Below are positions 9,082 to 17,006 of a stretch of DNA of 27,921 nt, piece by piece. Position 1 is the stretch's first letter; each line of letters starts with the position of its first letter. The DNA comes from JAYZAP01 sp964645285 (GTDB lineage: Bacteria > Pseudomonadota > Alphaproteobacteria > JAAXGF01): assembly GCA_964645285.1 (NCBI GenBank), contig CAZYDR010000049.1, forward strand, positions 1 through 27,921, written 5' to 3'. Both the position numbers and the translations under genes were made by a program. The notes under the pieces were generated by a model. It saw only the letters and a list, made by a program, of their open reading frames with translations, did no database searches and had not been told where the DNA came from.

Positions 9082-11040
9082 TCAGCCGGTCTCCTCAAAG
9101 CTCTGGTCGCGGTATTCCGGGGCATAGGGCAATCCGGTAATGGCCGCTGCCTCGGGGGTCAGGGCTACCAGGTCGTCGCGGTTCAGCTTGGTCACGTCGT
9201 CGTAGCCCAACGCCTGGGTCAGGGCGGCGATCTGCCAGCGCACACCCTCGAGGAAACGGTGGATGTTATGGGCCTCAATCTGCGGCTTGTAGCGCGCCTC
9301 GTGCTCCGGGTCCTGGGTCGCGATGCCGGTGACACATTGGCCGATGTGGCATTGCATGCAGGCGATGCAGCCGCCGGCGATAATCGTCGAGGTGCCCAGC
9401 GCCACCGCTTCGGCACCGAGGCACAGCGCTTTGACCGAATCGATGCCGTCGCGGATGCCGCCCATAAGGACGATCTCGGCATCATCGCGGCGACCGATCT
9501 CGTCGAGAGCGTCGAGGGCCTCGCAGATCGCCGACAAGGTGGGGATACCAACATATTCCATGATTTCGGCGCCGCCGGCCCCGGTCGAGCCCTGCATGCC
9601 GTCGAGTTCGATGAAGTCGAAACCGTCCTTGACCGCGATCTTGATATCGTCGCGGATACGGCCGGCGCCGAGCTTAACCGATACGGGCAGCCTGTAACCG
9701 GTGGCCTCGCGCAGCTCCTCGACCTTGATGACCAGATCGTCGGCCCCCAGGATATCCGGGTGGCGCGACGGCGAACGCAGGTCGATGCCTTCGGGAATGC
9801 CGCGGATTTCCGCCAGTTCCTTGGTCACCTTCTTGGCCATGAGCTGGCCGCCGAAGCCCGGCTTGGCGCCCTGACTGATGTAAATCTCCAGACCGTCAGC
9901 GCGTTTCATATCGTGAATGTTCCAGCCCAGGCGACCGCCCAGGCACTGAAAAATAAGCTGGCTGGCGGCGTCGCGCTGGGCGTCGCTCATGCCGCCCTCG
10001 CCGGTGTTCTCGGCGATGCCGGCGAGCCCCGAGGCGATACCGATGGCCTGTTTGGTCGAGCGGCTCAAGGCGCCGTAGCTCATTGGCGCGATTAGTACCG
10101 GCATGGAGAGGTCCAGCGGATTGGCGCCATTCTTGCCGCCGATCAGGGTATGCATCTTGACCGCCTTAACGGGATCGCCCGACTGGCCGGCGCGGGATAC
10201 GTCCTTCCTGAACGCCAGGTCGGCGAGATGGGGCAGCTCACGGGCGCCGCCATAACCGCGCACCCGGTAGCGGCCGATCTGCGACTTGATGTGGATATCT
10301 TCCTGGATTTTGGGGTTCCAGTAATCTGAATCACCCGAGAAGCCATAGAATGGCAGGCTGCGCACCTGGGCCTCGGNNNNNNNNNNNNNCGAGTAGCGCA
10401 GCTTCTTGCCGGCGTTGACGACCTTCTGGAACGTGCCCTTGAAAGGGATTTCGTAGCGGTCGAGGAATTCGCGAATGCTGTCGATCTCGGCCTCGGCCAC
10501 GTCGGTGACCACCGCGTCGGAGCCGAGCGACCGTAGGTTGCCGCCGAGGAAGATTTCGCCGCCCGACATGTCCTCACCGAGTTTCTCGCCGGACTCACCA
10601 AGGATAATGATACGACCGCCATACATCATGTAGCCGGCCATGAAATTGGCGTTGCCGGCGCACAACAGCGTGCCGGCCTTCATGACCTGGCCGGCGCGCG
10701 AGCCGATGTTGCCCTTGACCACCACCTCGGCGCCGCGAATGGCGACCCCGGCGATGGCCCCGGCGTTGCCGCCGACCACCACCGAGCCGGTGTACATATT
10801 GTCGCCAAGGCCCCAGCCGACGTTGTTGTCGACGGTGAAACGGGCGGCGTCGGTGAGTCCGGCGCAGAAGTAACCGGCCGAGCCGTGAACCCGGACGTTG
10901 ACCGGGCTGGTCAGGCCGACTCCGATGTGGTGGCGTGCGTCGGGGTTGAGGATATCGATATCCTCGCCCTTCTCTCCCCACTCTCGGATTTGTTCGTTGG
11001 TGTCGCGGACGGCGATAGTCGCTAGGTCGATCTGGACCAT
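9082..11040 (-). CDS. GXGXG domain followed by FMN/3Fe-4S glutamate-synthase domain (GlxC+GlxD-like, possibly two genes)
   Basis: Residues 1-217 form a GXGXG beta-helix domain (GlxC/GltB C-terminal type) with many G-x-G turns. Residues ~223-652 form the FMN-binding synthase barrel (GlxD/GltB type): 'PVLIAPMSYGALS', the NTGEGG loop (345-350), 'VSVKLGAG', 'ELDGMQGSTGAGG' and 'LMGGIRDGIDSVKAL'. The 3Fe-4S ligands C558-x5-C564-x4-C569 have the spacing known from GltB. In GlxBCD and MgsABC systems these two domains are separate proteins, and in GltB the GXGXG domain comes after the barrel. The 13-base N run encodes residues 218-222, exactly between the domains. Whether this is a fusion or two abutting genes is therefore undecidable here. 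The start overlaps the amidotransferase gene by 19 bases, with AGGAAG upstream. Confidence 0.85.
   Translation of the reverse strand: MVQIDLATIAVRDTNEQIREWGEKGEDIDILNPDARHHIGVGLTSPVNVRVHGSAGYFCAGLTDAARFTVDNNVGWGLGDNMYTGSVVVGGNAGAIAGVAIRGAEVVVKGNIGSRAGQVMKAGTLLCAGNANFMAGYMMYGGRIIILGESGEKLGEDMSGGEIFLGGNLRSLGSDAVVTDVAEAEIDSIREFLDRYEIPFKGTFQKVVNAGKKLRYSXXXXXEAQVRSLPFYGFSGDSDYWNPKIQEDIHIKSQIGRYRVRGYGGARELPHLADLAFRKDVSRAGQSGDPVKAVKMHTLIGGKNGANPLDLSMPVLIAPMSYGALSRSTKQAIGIASGLAGIAENTGEGGMSDAQRDAASQLIFQCLGGRLGWNIHDMKRADGLEIYISQGAKPGFGGQLMAKKVTKELAEIRGIPEGIDLRSPSRHPDILGADDLVIKVEELREATGYRLPVSVKLGAGRIRDDIKIAVKDGFDFIELDGMQGSTGAGGAEIMEYVGIPTLSAICEALDALDEIGRRDDAEIVLMGGIRDGIDSVKALCLGAEAVALGTSTIIAGGCIACMQCHIGQCVTGIATQDPEHEARYKPQIEAHNIHRFLEGVRWQIAALTQALGYDDVTKLNRDDLVALTPEAAAITGLPYAPEYRDQSFEETG
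10377..10389. other. Assembly gap (13 N)
   Basis: Thirteen undetermined bases lie between the GXGXG-encoding and FMN-barrel-encoding segments. The frames on both sides agree if the gap really is 13 bases, but the length may be nominal. The gap could hide a stop plus start codon, or a short linker. Confidence 0.99.
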
Positions 11041-11933
11041 GTGTTGAAGCTTCCTGGCGGCGGTTCCATGGTGTTGAGCGCCTGTCCCGGGAACAGACGG
11101 TTGAGCGAGACTTCCTCCGAGGCGACGGCGATGAGGTCGTCGGTCTCGTACATGACCATCGGCTTGACCGCCAGGCGGTCCTTGGCATAGCCGATCTCGT
11201 CCTTGGTCGAAACCAGGAACGAGAAGGTGCCGTCGAGGTCGTCGATGGAGGTCTCGAGCGCATCTTTAAGGGCTATCCCCTGGCGCATCTTGTCGGCTAG
11301 GTAGATGGCGATGAGCTCTGAATCGTTGTCGGTGGTAAATTCGAAATCGCGCTGCTCGAGGCGGCGGCGCATTTTCCAGTAATTGGTGATCTGGCCGTTG
11401 TGGACGATGGCGATATCGGAAAAGCCGGTGGCCCAGAACGGGTGCGCCGCCTCGGGCTTGACCTCGGATTCAGTGGCCAGCCTGACGTGGCCGAGGCCAT
11501 GGGTGCCGGTGAACTGGCCAACGTGATAGCGCGCATCCACTTCGTGAGCGCCGCCCACATCCTTGACGATCTCCAGGCTTTCACCCAGGGAAATTAGCTT
11601 GGCGGCGTGCTCCATGGTATAGGCGAACTTCTGCAGGTCGCCGGAGAAATCAATCACCACGCGATAGTTTTTGACGATGAATTCGTCCTCGACGATACGC
11701 GCCTGATGCTCGGCCAGGGCTTCCTTAATACGTCCAATAGAGGCTTCGGCACCGGCGCCCGAGCCGACAAAGAAACGCAGCTTGAGCTGGCCCTCGTGGC
11801 CTTCGCCGTAAAGCGCGTAGCCGGTAGAATCCGGACCCCGGTGCTGGCAGCCGTCGAGCATGTCGATCAGCGCCTTACCGGTCTCCAGTCCATCGTCCGA
11901 ATGCTTGTACATGATCCCGGCAATGCCGCACAT
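11022..11933 (-). CDS. Class II glutamine amidotransferase (GlxB/MgsA-like glutaminase subunit)
   Basis: The 303-residue protein begins MCGIAGI, so Cys2 becomes the N-terminal nucleophile after Met removal, as in all Ntn-type glutamine amidotransferases. Other family marks are 'CQHRGPDSTGYALY', 'GHVRLATESEV', 'AHPFWA', 'IVHNGQITNYW' and 'TDNDSELIAIYLADK'. The length matches the stand-alone GlxB/MgsA subunit rather than full GltB. It would release ammonia from glutamine and channel it to the synthase barrel of the next gene. AGGGAGG lies 8 bases before the ATG, a strong ribosome site. Its 3' end overlaps the next gene by 19 bases, which argues for translational coupling. It is the first gene of the three-gene operon, with 116 bases of non-coding sequence upstream. 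Confidence 0.92.
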   Translation of the reverse strand: MCGIAGIMYKHSDDGLETGKALIDMLDGCQHRGPDSTGYALYGEGHEGQLKLRFFVGSGAGAEASIGRIKEALAEHQARIVEDEFIVKNYRVVIDFSGDLQKFAYTMEHAAKLISLGESLEIVKDVGGAHEVDARYHVGQFTGTHGLGHVRLATESEVKPEAAHPFWATGFSDIAIVHNGQITNYWKMRRRLEQRDFEFTTDNDSELIAIYLADKMRQGIALKDALETSIDDLDGTFSFLVSTKDEIGYAKDRLAVKPMVMYETDDLIAVASEEVSLNRLFPGQALNTMEPPPGSFNTWSRST

Positions 11934-12049
11934 GACGCGCCCTCCCTGATGCCTTCAATACTGGCGATAATCTAGCGCCCGCCCGCCAGCGACACAATCC
12001 TCCGGATGAAATTTATTTTCCGCTGAGGAACAAGGTCTTGTCGCCCCTT

Positions 12050-12643
12050 CTAGCCGCTGCCAGGCAGAAAACTCCGCCCGAGGGAGTTCGCCTCCGCCAG
12101 ATGGCCTTCGATGATGGCGGCGTCGTCGCCCACGTCGTGGAGGATGCGGGTGGTGATCCGGCTCAGGCCGCAATAGCGCATGATGCCCACATCGATCTGT
12201 GATTTGACGGCCTTGTCGTAGCCGTATTTGGCGTAGGTCCCGGCGTCGGTGGCGGCCGCCGCCAGTATGAGGGCGGGCCGGTCGGTAAGTTTGCCGGTGG
12301 TCTTGCCGTCGATGTAGTCGTAGGCGTAGCCGCCGGTAAAGGTGCGATCGACCCAGCCCTTGAGCATGGCCGGCATGGACCACCACCACACGGGAAAGGC
12401 CAAGACCAGCCCATCGGCGGCATCGAGGCGGGCGTGCTCGGCCCGGGTCACGGCCGAGGCTTCGGCCGCACCATTGTAGTGAGCCATGTCCTCGGCGCTG
12501 AAGCATGGGTCGAAGCCCTCGCCGTAGAGATCGGCCACGGTCGCCCCGTGCCCCGCCTCGGCCAGGCCCTCAACAAAATTATCAACCAGCCGACCGGTGA
12601 AAGAATCACGATTGGGATGGGCTAAAACCACCAGCACATTCAT
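12050..12643 (-). CDS. Flavodoxin-fold NAD(P)H dehydrogenase (quinone) family protein
   Basis: This 197-residue protein belongs to the Flavodoxin_2 family (MdaB/KefF/NQO1-like). The N-terminus 'MNVLVVLAHPNRDSFTGRL' carries the phosphate-binding loop for FMN/FAD. 'GLVLAFPVWWWSMPAMLKGW' and 'FTGGYAYDY' are the hallmark flavin-contact segments. The predicted reaction is two-electron reduction of quinones by NAD(P)H in the cytoplasm. AGGGAA lies 8 bases upstream of the ATG. The gene starts 18 bases after the phosphohexomutase stop, so it may be the last gene of the sugar-nucleotide transcript. The exact electron acceptor cannot be told. Confidence 0.9.
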   Translation of the reverse strand: MNVLVVLAHPNRDSFTGRLVDNFVEGLAEAGHGATVADLYGEGFDPCFSAEDMAHYNGAAEASAVTRAEHARLDAADGLVLAFPVWWWSMPAMLKGWVDRTFTGGYAYDYIDGKTTGKLTDRPALILAAAATDAGTYAKYGYDKAVKSQIDVGIMRYCGLSRITTRILHDVGDDAAIIEGHLAEANSLGRSFLPGSG

Positions 12644-12661
12644 TGGAACATTCCCTAAGAG

Positions 12662-14041
12662 TTAAAAGTCCGGCGGCGTCACGCCGCTGGCCATAAGCTG
12701 AGCCGCCACATCGACCTTGAGCCGTTCGAGGCCTTGCAAATCAGATGATTCACAGCGCGCCACCAGCACCGCCTGGGTATTAGAGGCGCGCAACAGCCAC
12801 CAGCCGTCGGCAGTGTTGACCCGCACCCCGTCTACATCGGCGAAATCAGCGTCCGCCTCGCGCAATCGCGCGGTCACTTCGATGACCACGTCGAACTTGC
12901 GCAAATCGTCGCAAGGGAAACGCAGCTCCGGTGTATTCATCATGGCCGGAAGGGCGTCGCGCATGGCTCCCAGGCTAGTCTCCGACGCCGCCAGGATCGA
13001 CAGCAGACGAATGGCGGCATAGAGCGCGTCGTCGAAACCGTAGTAGCCGTCGGCAAAAAACATATGGCCACTCATCTCGCCGGCCAGAGGCGCGCCGGTC
13101 TCGGCCATCTTGGCCTTGATCAGGGAATGGCCGGTGCGCCACATGAGAGGCTCACCGCCAAGCTCGGCGATGCGGTCGAACAGCACCCGGCTGGCCTTGA
13201 CGTCGGCGACGATGGTGGCGCCCGGCTTGCGCCCCAGCACCTCGGCGGCGAACAGTGCCATAAGCTGGTCGCCCCACAGGATACGCCCCTGTTCGTCAAC
13301 CACGCCGATACGATCACCATCGCCGTCGAAAGCAATGCCCAGGTCGCAGCCTTCGGTCTTCACCAGATCGATGATCTGCTCCAGGTTCTCGGGTACGGTG
13401 GGGTCTGGATGGTGGGACGGGAAAGTGCCGTCGATGGCTTCGTTGAGTAAAAGATGTGTCCCCGGCAATCGTCCGGCAAGCGCCGCCATGGCCTCGCCGG
13501 CGGCGCCGTTGCCCGCATCCCAGGCAACCTTGAGGTCACGGCCGGGAATGAAATCGCCCGCTACTCGCGCCACGTATTTTTCGAACATGGGTACAGCCGT
13601 GGCCGTCCCCTCGCCCTCGGCAAACGCGCCGGACGTAGCAATGCGCCCCAGCCCGGCAATGTCATCGCCGTAGAACGGCCCCTTGCCGAACATGAATTTG
13701 AAGCCATTCTGATCCGGCGGGTTGTGCGACCCGGTAATCATTACGCCGCCGTCGGCGTCCTGGTCATAGACCGAATAATACAGCACGGGAGTCGGGCCGA
13801 GACCGACCCGCGAAACATCGACCCCACCAGAGGTCAGGCCATCAACCAGCGCCGTCTCGAAGTCCGGCGACGACAGCCGCCCGTCGTAGCCGACACAAAC
13901 CCGGCTGCCGCCCTCGCCTCGGACGCGGGTGGCGAAGGCGCGGCCGATCATGCGGGCGTCGGTGGTTGTCAGGCTGGTCCCGACGACACCGCGAATGTCG
14001 TATTCGCGTAGAACCGTCGGCTCGAAATTATGACCTGTCAC
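12662..14041 (-). CDS. Phosphomannomutase/phosphoglucomutase (alpha-D-phosphohexomutase)
   Basis: All four phosphohexomutase signatures are present: the substrate entry 'LREYDIRGVVG', the phosphoserine loop 'GVMITGSHNP' (Ser ~105), the metal loop 'AFDGDGDRIGV', and the sugar loop 'GEMSGHMFF', followed by 'RASNTQAVLVARCES' for phosphate binding. This is the AlgC/ManB type with dual mannose/glucose specificity. It would interconvert hexose 6- and 1-phosphates and supply glucose-1-phosphate to GalU. I prefer the GTG at 14041 (459 residues), five bases after the ugd stop. An in-frame ATG at 14083 would overlap ugd by 37 bases. Neither has a convincing Shine-Dalgarno, so coupling to ugd is likely. 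Confidence 0.92.
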   Translation of the reverse strand: MTGHNFEPTVLREYDIRGVVGTSLTTTDARMIGRAFATRVRGEGGSRVCVGYDGRLSSPDFETALVDGLTSGGVDVSRVGLGPTPVLYYSVYDQDADGGVMITGSHNPPDQNGFKFMFGKGPFYGDDIAGLGRIATSGAFAEGEGTATAVPMFEKYVARVAGDFIPGRDLKVAWDAGNGAAGEAMAALAGRLPGTHLLLNEAIDGTFPSHHPDPTVPENLEQIIDLVKTEGCDLGIAFDGDGDRIGVVDEQGRILWGDQLMALFAAEVLGRKPGATIVADVKASRVLFDRIAELGGEPLMWRTGHSLIKAKMAETGAPLAGEMSGHMFFADGYYGFDDALYAAIRLLSILAASETSLGAMRDALPAMMNTPELRFPCDDLRKFDVVIEVTARLREADADFADVDGVRVNTADGWWLLRASNTQAVLVARCESSDLQGLERLKVDVAAQLMASGVTPPDF

Positions 14042-14046
14042 GACGA

Positions 14047-15369
14047 TCAGACGTTGTTGAGTTCGGTGCCGCGCCCGACACAAACGTAGCGAAACCCGGC
14101 GACGGCCATGGTCGGTGGATCGTAGACATTGCGCAGATCAATCATCACCGGCTCGGCCATGAGAGCCTTGACCCGGTCCAGGGCGAGAGCGCGGAACTCA
14201 TTCCACTCGGTCAGAATGACCAGGGCGTGAGCGCCTTCCATGGTGTCGTAGGCGTCTTCCCGCCAATCGATGCCTTTGAGCACGCCTTTCGCCTCGTCCA
14301 TGCCGGCGGGATCGAACGCGCGGATCGTCGCGCCGGCCTCGATTAGACCCGGCAGGATGACCAGGCCGGGCGCATCGCGCATATCGTCGGTGTTGGGTTT
14401 GAAGGTGACGCCAAGCACGGCGATGGTCTTGCCGTCCACAGAGCCACCGCAGGCTGTAATGATCTTTTGGACCATGGCCCGCTTGCGCGCCTCATTGGCC
14501 TCGATCACCGTCTCGACGATGGTCAGAGGCGCGCCGTACTCTTGTGCCGTACGGACCAGGGCGATGGCGTCCTTGGGAAAACAACTGCCGCCAAAACCCG
14601 GACCGGGATGGAGAAACTTGCGGCCGATACGACCGTCGAGACCGATGCCGCGGGCGACATCGTGGACGTCGGCGCCGACCTTCTCGCAGAGATCAGCCAT
14701 GGCGTTGATGAAGGTGACCTTGGTGGCGAGGAATCCGTTGCAGGCATACTTGATCAGCTCGGCGGTTTCCAGGCTGGTAAACAGCACCGGCGTCTCCATG
14801 AGGAACAACGGCCGGTAAAGCAGACGCATCATCTCCCGGGCCGGGTCGGAATCGGTGCCCACCACCACCCGATCGGGCCGCATGAAGTCGTTGATCGCCG
14901 AGCCTTCACGAAGGAACTCGGGGTTCGAGCAAACGTCGAACTCGGCGTCAGGCCGGAACTCACGGATAATTCGCGCGACCTCGCGCCCAGTGCCCACGGG
15001 AACCGTCGACTTGGTAACCACCACCGTATAGCCGTCGAGGGCCTTGGCGATGTCGCGCGCCGCCTCGTAGACGTAGGTCAGGTCGGCGTGGCCGTCACCG
15101 CGCCGGGCCGGGGTGCCGACGGCGATGAAGACCGCATCCGCATTGGCCACCGCCGGGGCGATGTCGCCGCCGAAATCGAGCCGGCCGGCTTCCACGTTGC
15201 TCCGCACCAGATCCTCAAGGCCAGGCTCGAAGATGGTAATTTCGCCACGGCGGAGCCGCTCGACCTTGCTCTCGTCGCTGTCGATGCAGGTGACATCGAC
15301 GCCGAACTCGGAAAAACAGGCACCGGTCACCAGGCCAACATAGCCGGCCCCAACCATCACGATCCGCAT
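14047..15369 (-). CDS. ugd: UDP-glucose 6-dehydrogenase
   Basis: This 440-residue protein has the standard UGD layout. The NAD-binding motif is GAGYVGLVTG (7-16). 'STVPVGTG' and 'CSNPEFLREGSAI' carry the conserved Glu. 'ETAELIKYACNGFLATKVTF' carries the catalytic Lys and Asn, and 'GPGFGGSCFPKD' the catalytic Cys263. 'LGVTFKPNTDDMRDAP' marks the C-terminal UDP-binding domain. It oxidises UDP-glucose to UDP-glucuronate with two NAD+. GGAGAG precedes the ATG. It starts 17 bases after galU and ends five bases before the phosphohexomutase start, so the three are almost certainly co-transcribed. Confidence 0.96.
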   Translation of the reverse strand: MRIVMVGAGYVGLVTGACFSEFGVDVTCIDSDESKVERLRRGEITIFEPGLEDLVRSNVEAGRLDFGGDIAPAVANADAVFIAVGTPARRGDGHADLTYVYEAARDIAKALDGYTVVVTKSTVPVGTGREVARIIREFRPDAEFDVCSNPEFLREGSAINDFMRPDRVVVGTDSDPAREMMRLLYRPLFLMETPVLFTSLETAELIKYACNGFLATKVTFINAMADLCEKVGADVHDVARGIGLDGRIGRKFLHPGPGFGGSCFPKDAIALVRTAQEYGAPLTIVETVIEANEARKRAMVQKIITACGGSVDGKTIAVLGVTFKPNTDDMRDAPGLVILPGLIEAGATIRAFDPAGMDEAKGVLKGIDWREDAYDTMEGAHALVILTEWNEFRALALDRVKALMAEPVMIDLRNVYDPPTMAVAGFRYVCVGRGTELNNV

Positions 15370-15386
15370 GGTGTATCTCTCCTACT

Positions 15387-16256
15387 TCAACAATAACCGC
15401 GGATGAACGCGGCGATGTCGTCGCGCAAGTCGTCGCAGGCCAGGGCAAAGGCCACATTGGCCTGAATAAAGCCGGCGCGGCTGCCGCAGTCGAACCGTTC
15501 GCCCTCGAAACGCATGCCGTGGAACGGCGCCTGACCGATCATGGCGGCGATGGCGTCGGTAAGCTGGATTTCGCCGCCGGCGCCGAGCTCACCCCGGGAC
15601 AGGTGATCGAACACCTCGGGCATGAGGATATAGCGGCCGATTACCGCCACAGTCGACGGCGCCTCGGCGGGTTCGGGCTTTTCGACCAGGCCCTTGGCCT
15701 CGACCCGGACACCGTCGTCGGACACCACGTCGAGAATGCCATAGCGATTGGTATGCTCCCGCTCGACCTCCATGACCGCGACCATGTTACCGCCGGTGGC
15801 GCCCCAGGTGTCAGTCATTTGCTTGAGGCACGGCGTATCGCCAAGCACCAGGTCGTCGGCCAGCAGCACGGCGAAGGGGTCATCACCAACCATGTTGCGG
15901 GCGCACCACACGGCATGGCCCAGGCCCAGGGGCTCCGGCTGGCGAGTATAGCCGACCTGCCCCGGCCCCGGCATGCCGGCGCTGATGGCCTCAAGCTCGA
16001 CGAGCTTGCCCCGCGACTTGAGCGCTTCGGACAACTCGTGGGAATAGTCGAAATGATCTTCGATGGCCGACTTGCCACGGCCGGTGATGAAAATGAATTC
16101 CTCGATCCCGGCGGCCTGGGCTTCCTCCACCGCATAGTGGATCAGCGGCTTGTCGACCACGGTCAGCATTTCCTTGGGCATGGCCTTGGTCGCCGGCAGA
16201 AACCGGGTGCCGAGACCGCCGACGGGAAATACCGCTTTCTTGATTGTTTGCGTCAT
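15387..16256 (-). CDS. galU: UTP-glucose-1-phosphate uridylyltransferase
   Basis: The protein has 289 residues from the ATG at 16256; a TTG two codons upstream is possible but not needed. The nucleotidyltransferase signature 'GGLGTRFLPATKAMPKEML' is followed by 'DKPLIHYAVEEA', 'ITGRGKSAIEDHFD', 'LADDLVLG' and 'GLVEKPEPAEAPS'. These are the GalU residues for UTP, Mg and glucose-1-phosphate. The product, UDP-glucose, is the substrate of the next gene, ugd. No clear Shine-Dalgarno precedes the start, only an A-rich stretch (AAAAAAAGA). The 48-base gap to the upstream J-domain gene is the largest within this stretch and may hold a promoter, though I see no convincing motif. Confidence 0.95.
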   Translation of the reverse strand: MTQTIKKAVFPVGGLGTRFLPATKAMPKEMLTVVDKPLIHYAVEEAQAAGIEEFIFITGRGKSAIEDHFDYSHELSEALKSRGKLVELEAISAGMPGPGQVGYTRQPEPLGLGHAVWCARNMVGDDPFAVLLADDLVLGDTPCLKQMTDTWGATGGNMVAVMEVEREHTNRYGILDVVSDDGVRVEAKGLVEKPEPAEAPSTVAVIGRYILMPEVFDHLSRGELGAGGEIQLTDAIAAMIGQAPFHGMRFEGERFDCGSRAGFIQANVAFALACDDLRDDIAAFIRGYC

Positions 16257-16304
16257 CGCCAAATCTTTTTTTGTTTCGACTGTCTTCCTGGACGCGCGCG
16301 GCGT

Positions 16305-16994
16305 TTATACCCCCAGTAACAGATCCTTGGCCAGATTGATCTTGGCTGCCAGATAAGTCGATCCGCCACGGTCCGGGTGGTTCTGTTTCATCAATTCGCG
16401 GTGCGCCGCCCTGATCTCGTCGCTGTCCGCGTCCAGACCGACGCCGAGAATATCGCGCGCCTCGTCCATGGTCATGGCTGTCTTGCCGACACCTCGCCCC
16501 TGGCGGGCGTCCATGGCGTCGCGCCAGTTAGCATGGCGGCCACGGTCGAGATAGGCCTCTAGTACCTGGGCCGACTTCTCGTCGGCGTCGAGGCACTCAT
16601 CGAAAAGATCAAGTAACTCGTCAAGGCTCAGATCACCCAGATCGCGGCCGGCGAAGTCACCCTTGAGCACGGTACCGGTCATTTCGCCGCTATCATGGTC
16701 GAGCACCATTTTCAGATACGCGGTCTCCACGTCCGATGACTGGCCCGGCGACGGTCGGGCGTTACCGAAGCGACGGAACATACGCAGTGCGAACGGCAAC
16801 AGCATGGCCAGCCAGAAGATGAGGAAGAACCGGCCACTCAGAACCACATACAGCAGCGCCAGCGCCAGGGCCGCGCCGCCGATATATTTTACCGCCAGGA
16901 CCAGGGATTTGGGGTTGGCGTTGGCGAACCAGCGGGCCAGAAACAGTACGGCGAACAGCAGGCCAAGGCCGAGTAGGAGATAGGACACCAGCAT
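16305..16994 (-). CDS. Membrane-anchored J-domain (DnaJ-like) protein
   Basis: This is a 229-residue protein. The first ~75 residues contain about three hydrophobic segments ('LLLGLGLLFAVLFLARWF', 'YIGGAALALALLYVVL', 'FFLIFWLAMLLPFAL'). A charged linker follows, and the last ~55 residues form a short J domain ('ARDILGVGLDADSDEIRAAH', with the HPD triad in 'KQNHPDRGGS'). The J domain at the very C-terminus resembles the TIM14/Pam18-like arrangement of alphaproteobacterial membrane J proteins. It would recruit and stimulate DnaK at the inner membrane. GGAGA lies 7 bases before the ATG. It follows the VWA gene by 12 bases, so the pair is probably co-transcribed. Confidence 0.88.
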   Translation of the reverse strand: MLVSYLLLGLGLLFAVLFLARWFANANPKSLVLAVKYIGGAALALALLYVVLSGRFFLIFWLAMLLPFALRMFRRFGNARPSPGQSSDVETAYLKMVLDHDSGEMTGTVLKGDFAGRDLGDLSLDELLDLFDECLDADEKSAQVLEAYLDRGRHANWRDAMDARQGRGVGKTAMTMDEARDILGVGLDADSDEIRAAHRELMKQNHPDRGGSTYLAAKINLAKDLLLGV

Positions 16995-17006
16995 CCGGCG
17001 TCTCCG

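Noticed and set aside
7149..9140. Two long plus-strand frames (319 and 338 codons) opposite the GltD-like gene
   Set aside because: They are mirror frames of a strongly conserved gene, with composition typical of antisense shadows and no domains.
6576..11933. Annotation as N-methylglutamate synthase (mgsABC)
   Set aside because: No gmaS or mgdABCD genes are adjacent and the operon includes a GltD-type subunit, so naming it as methylamine metabolism would be unsupported.
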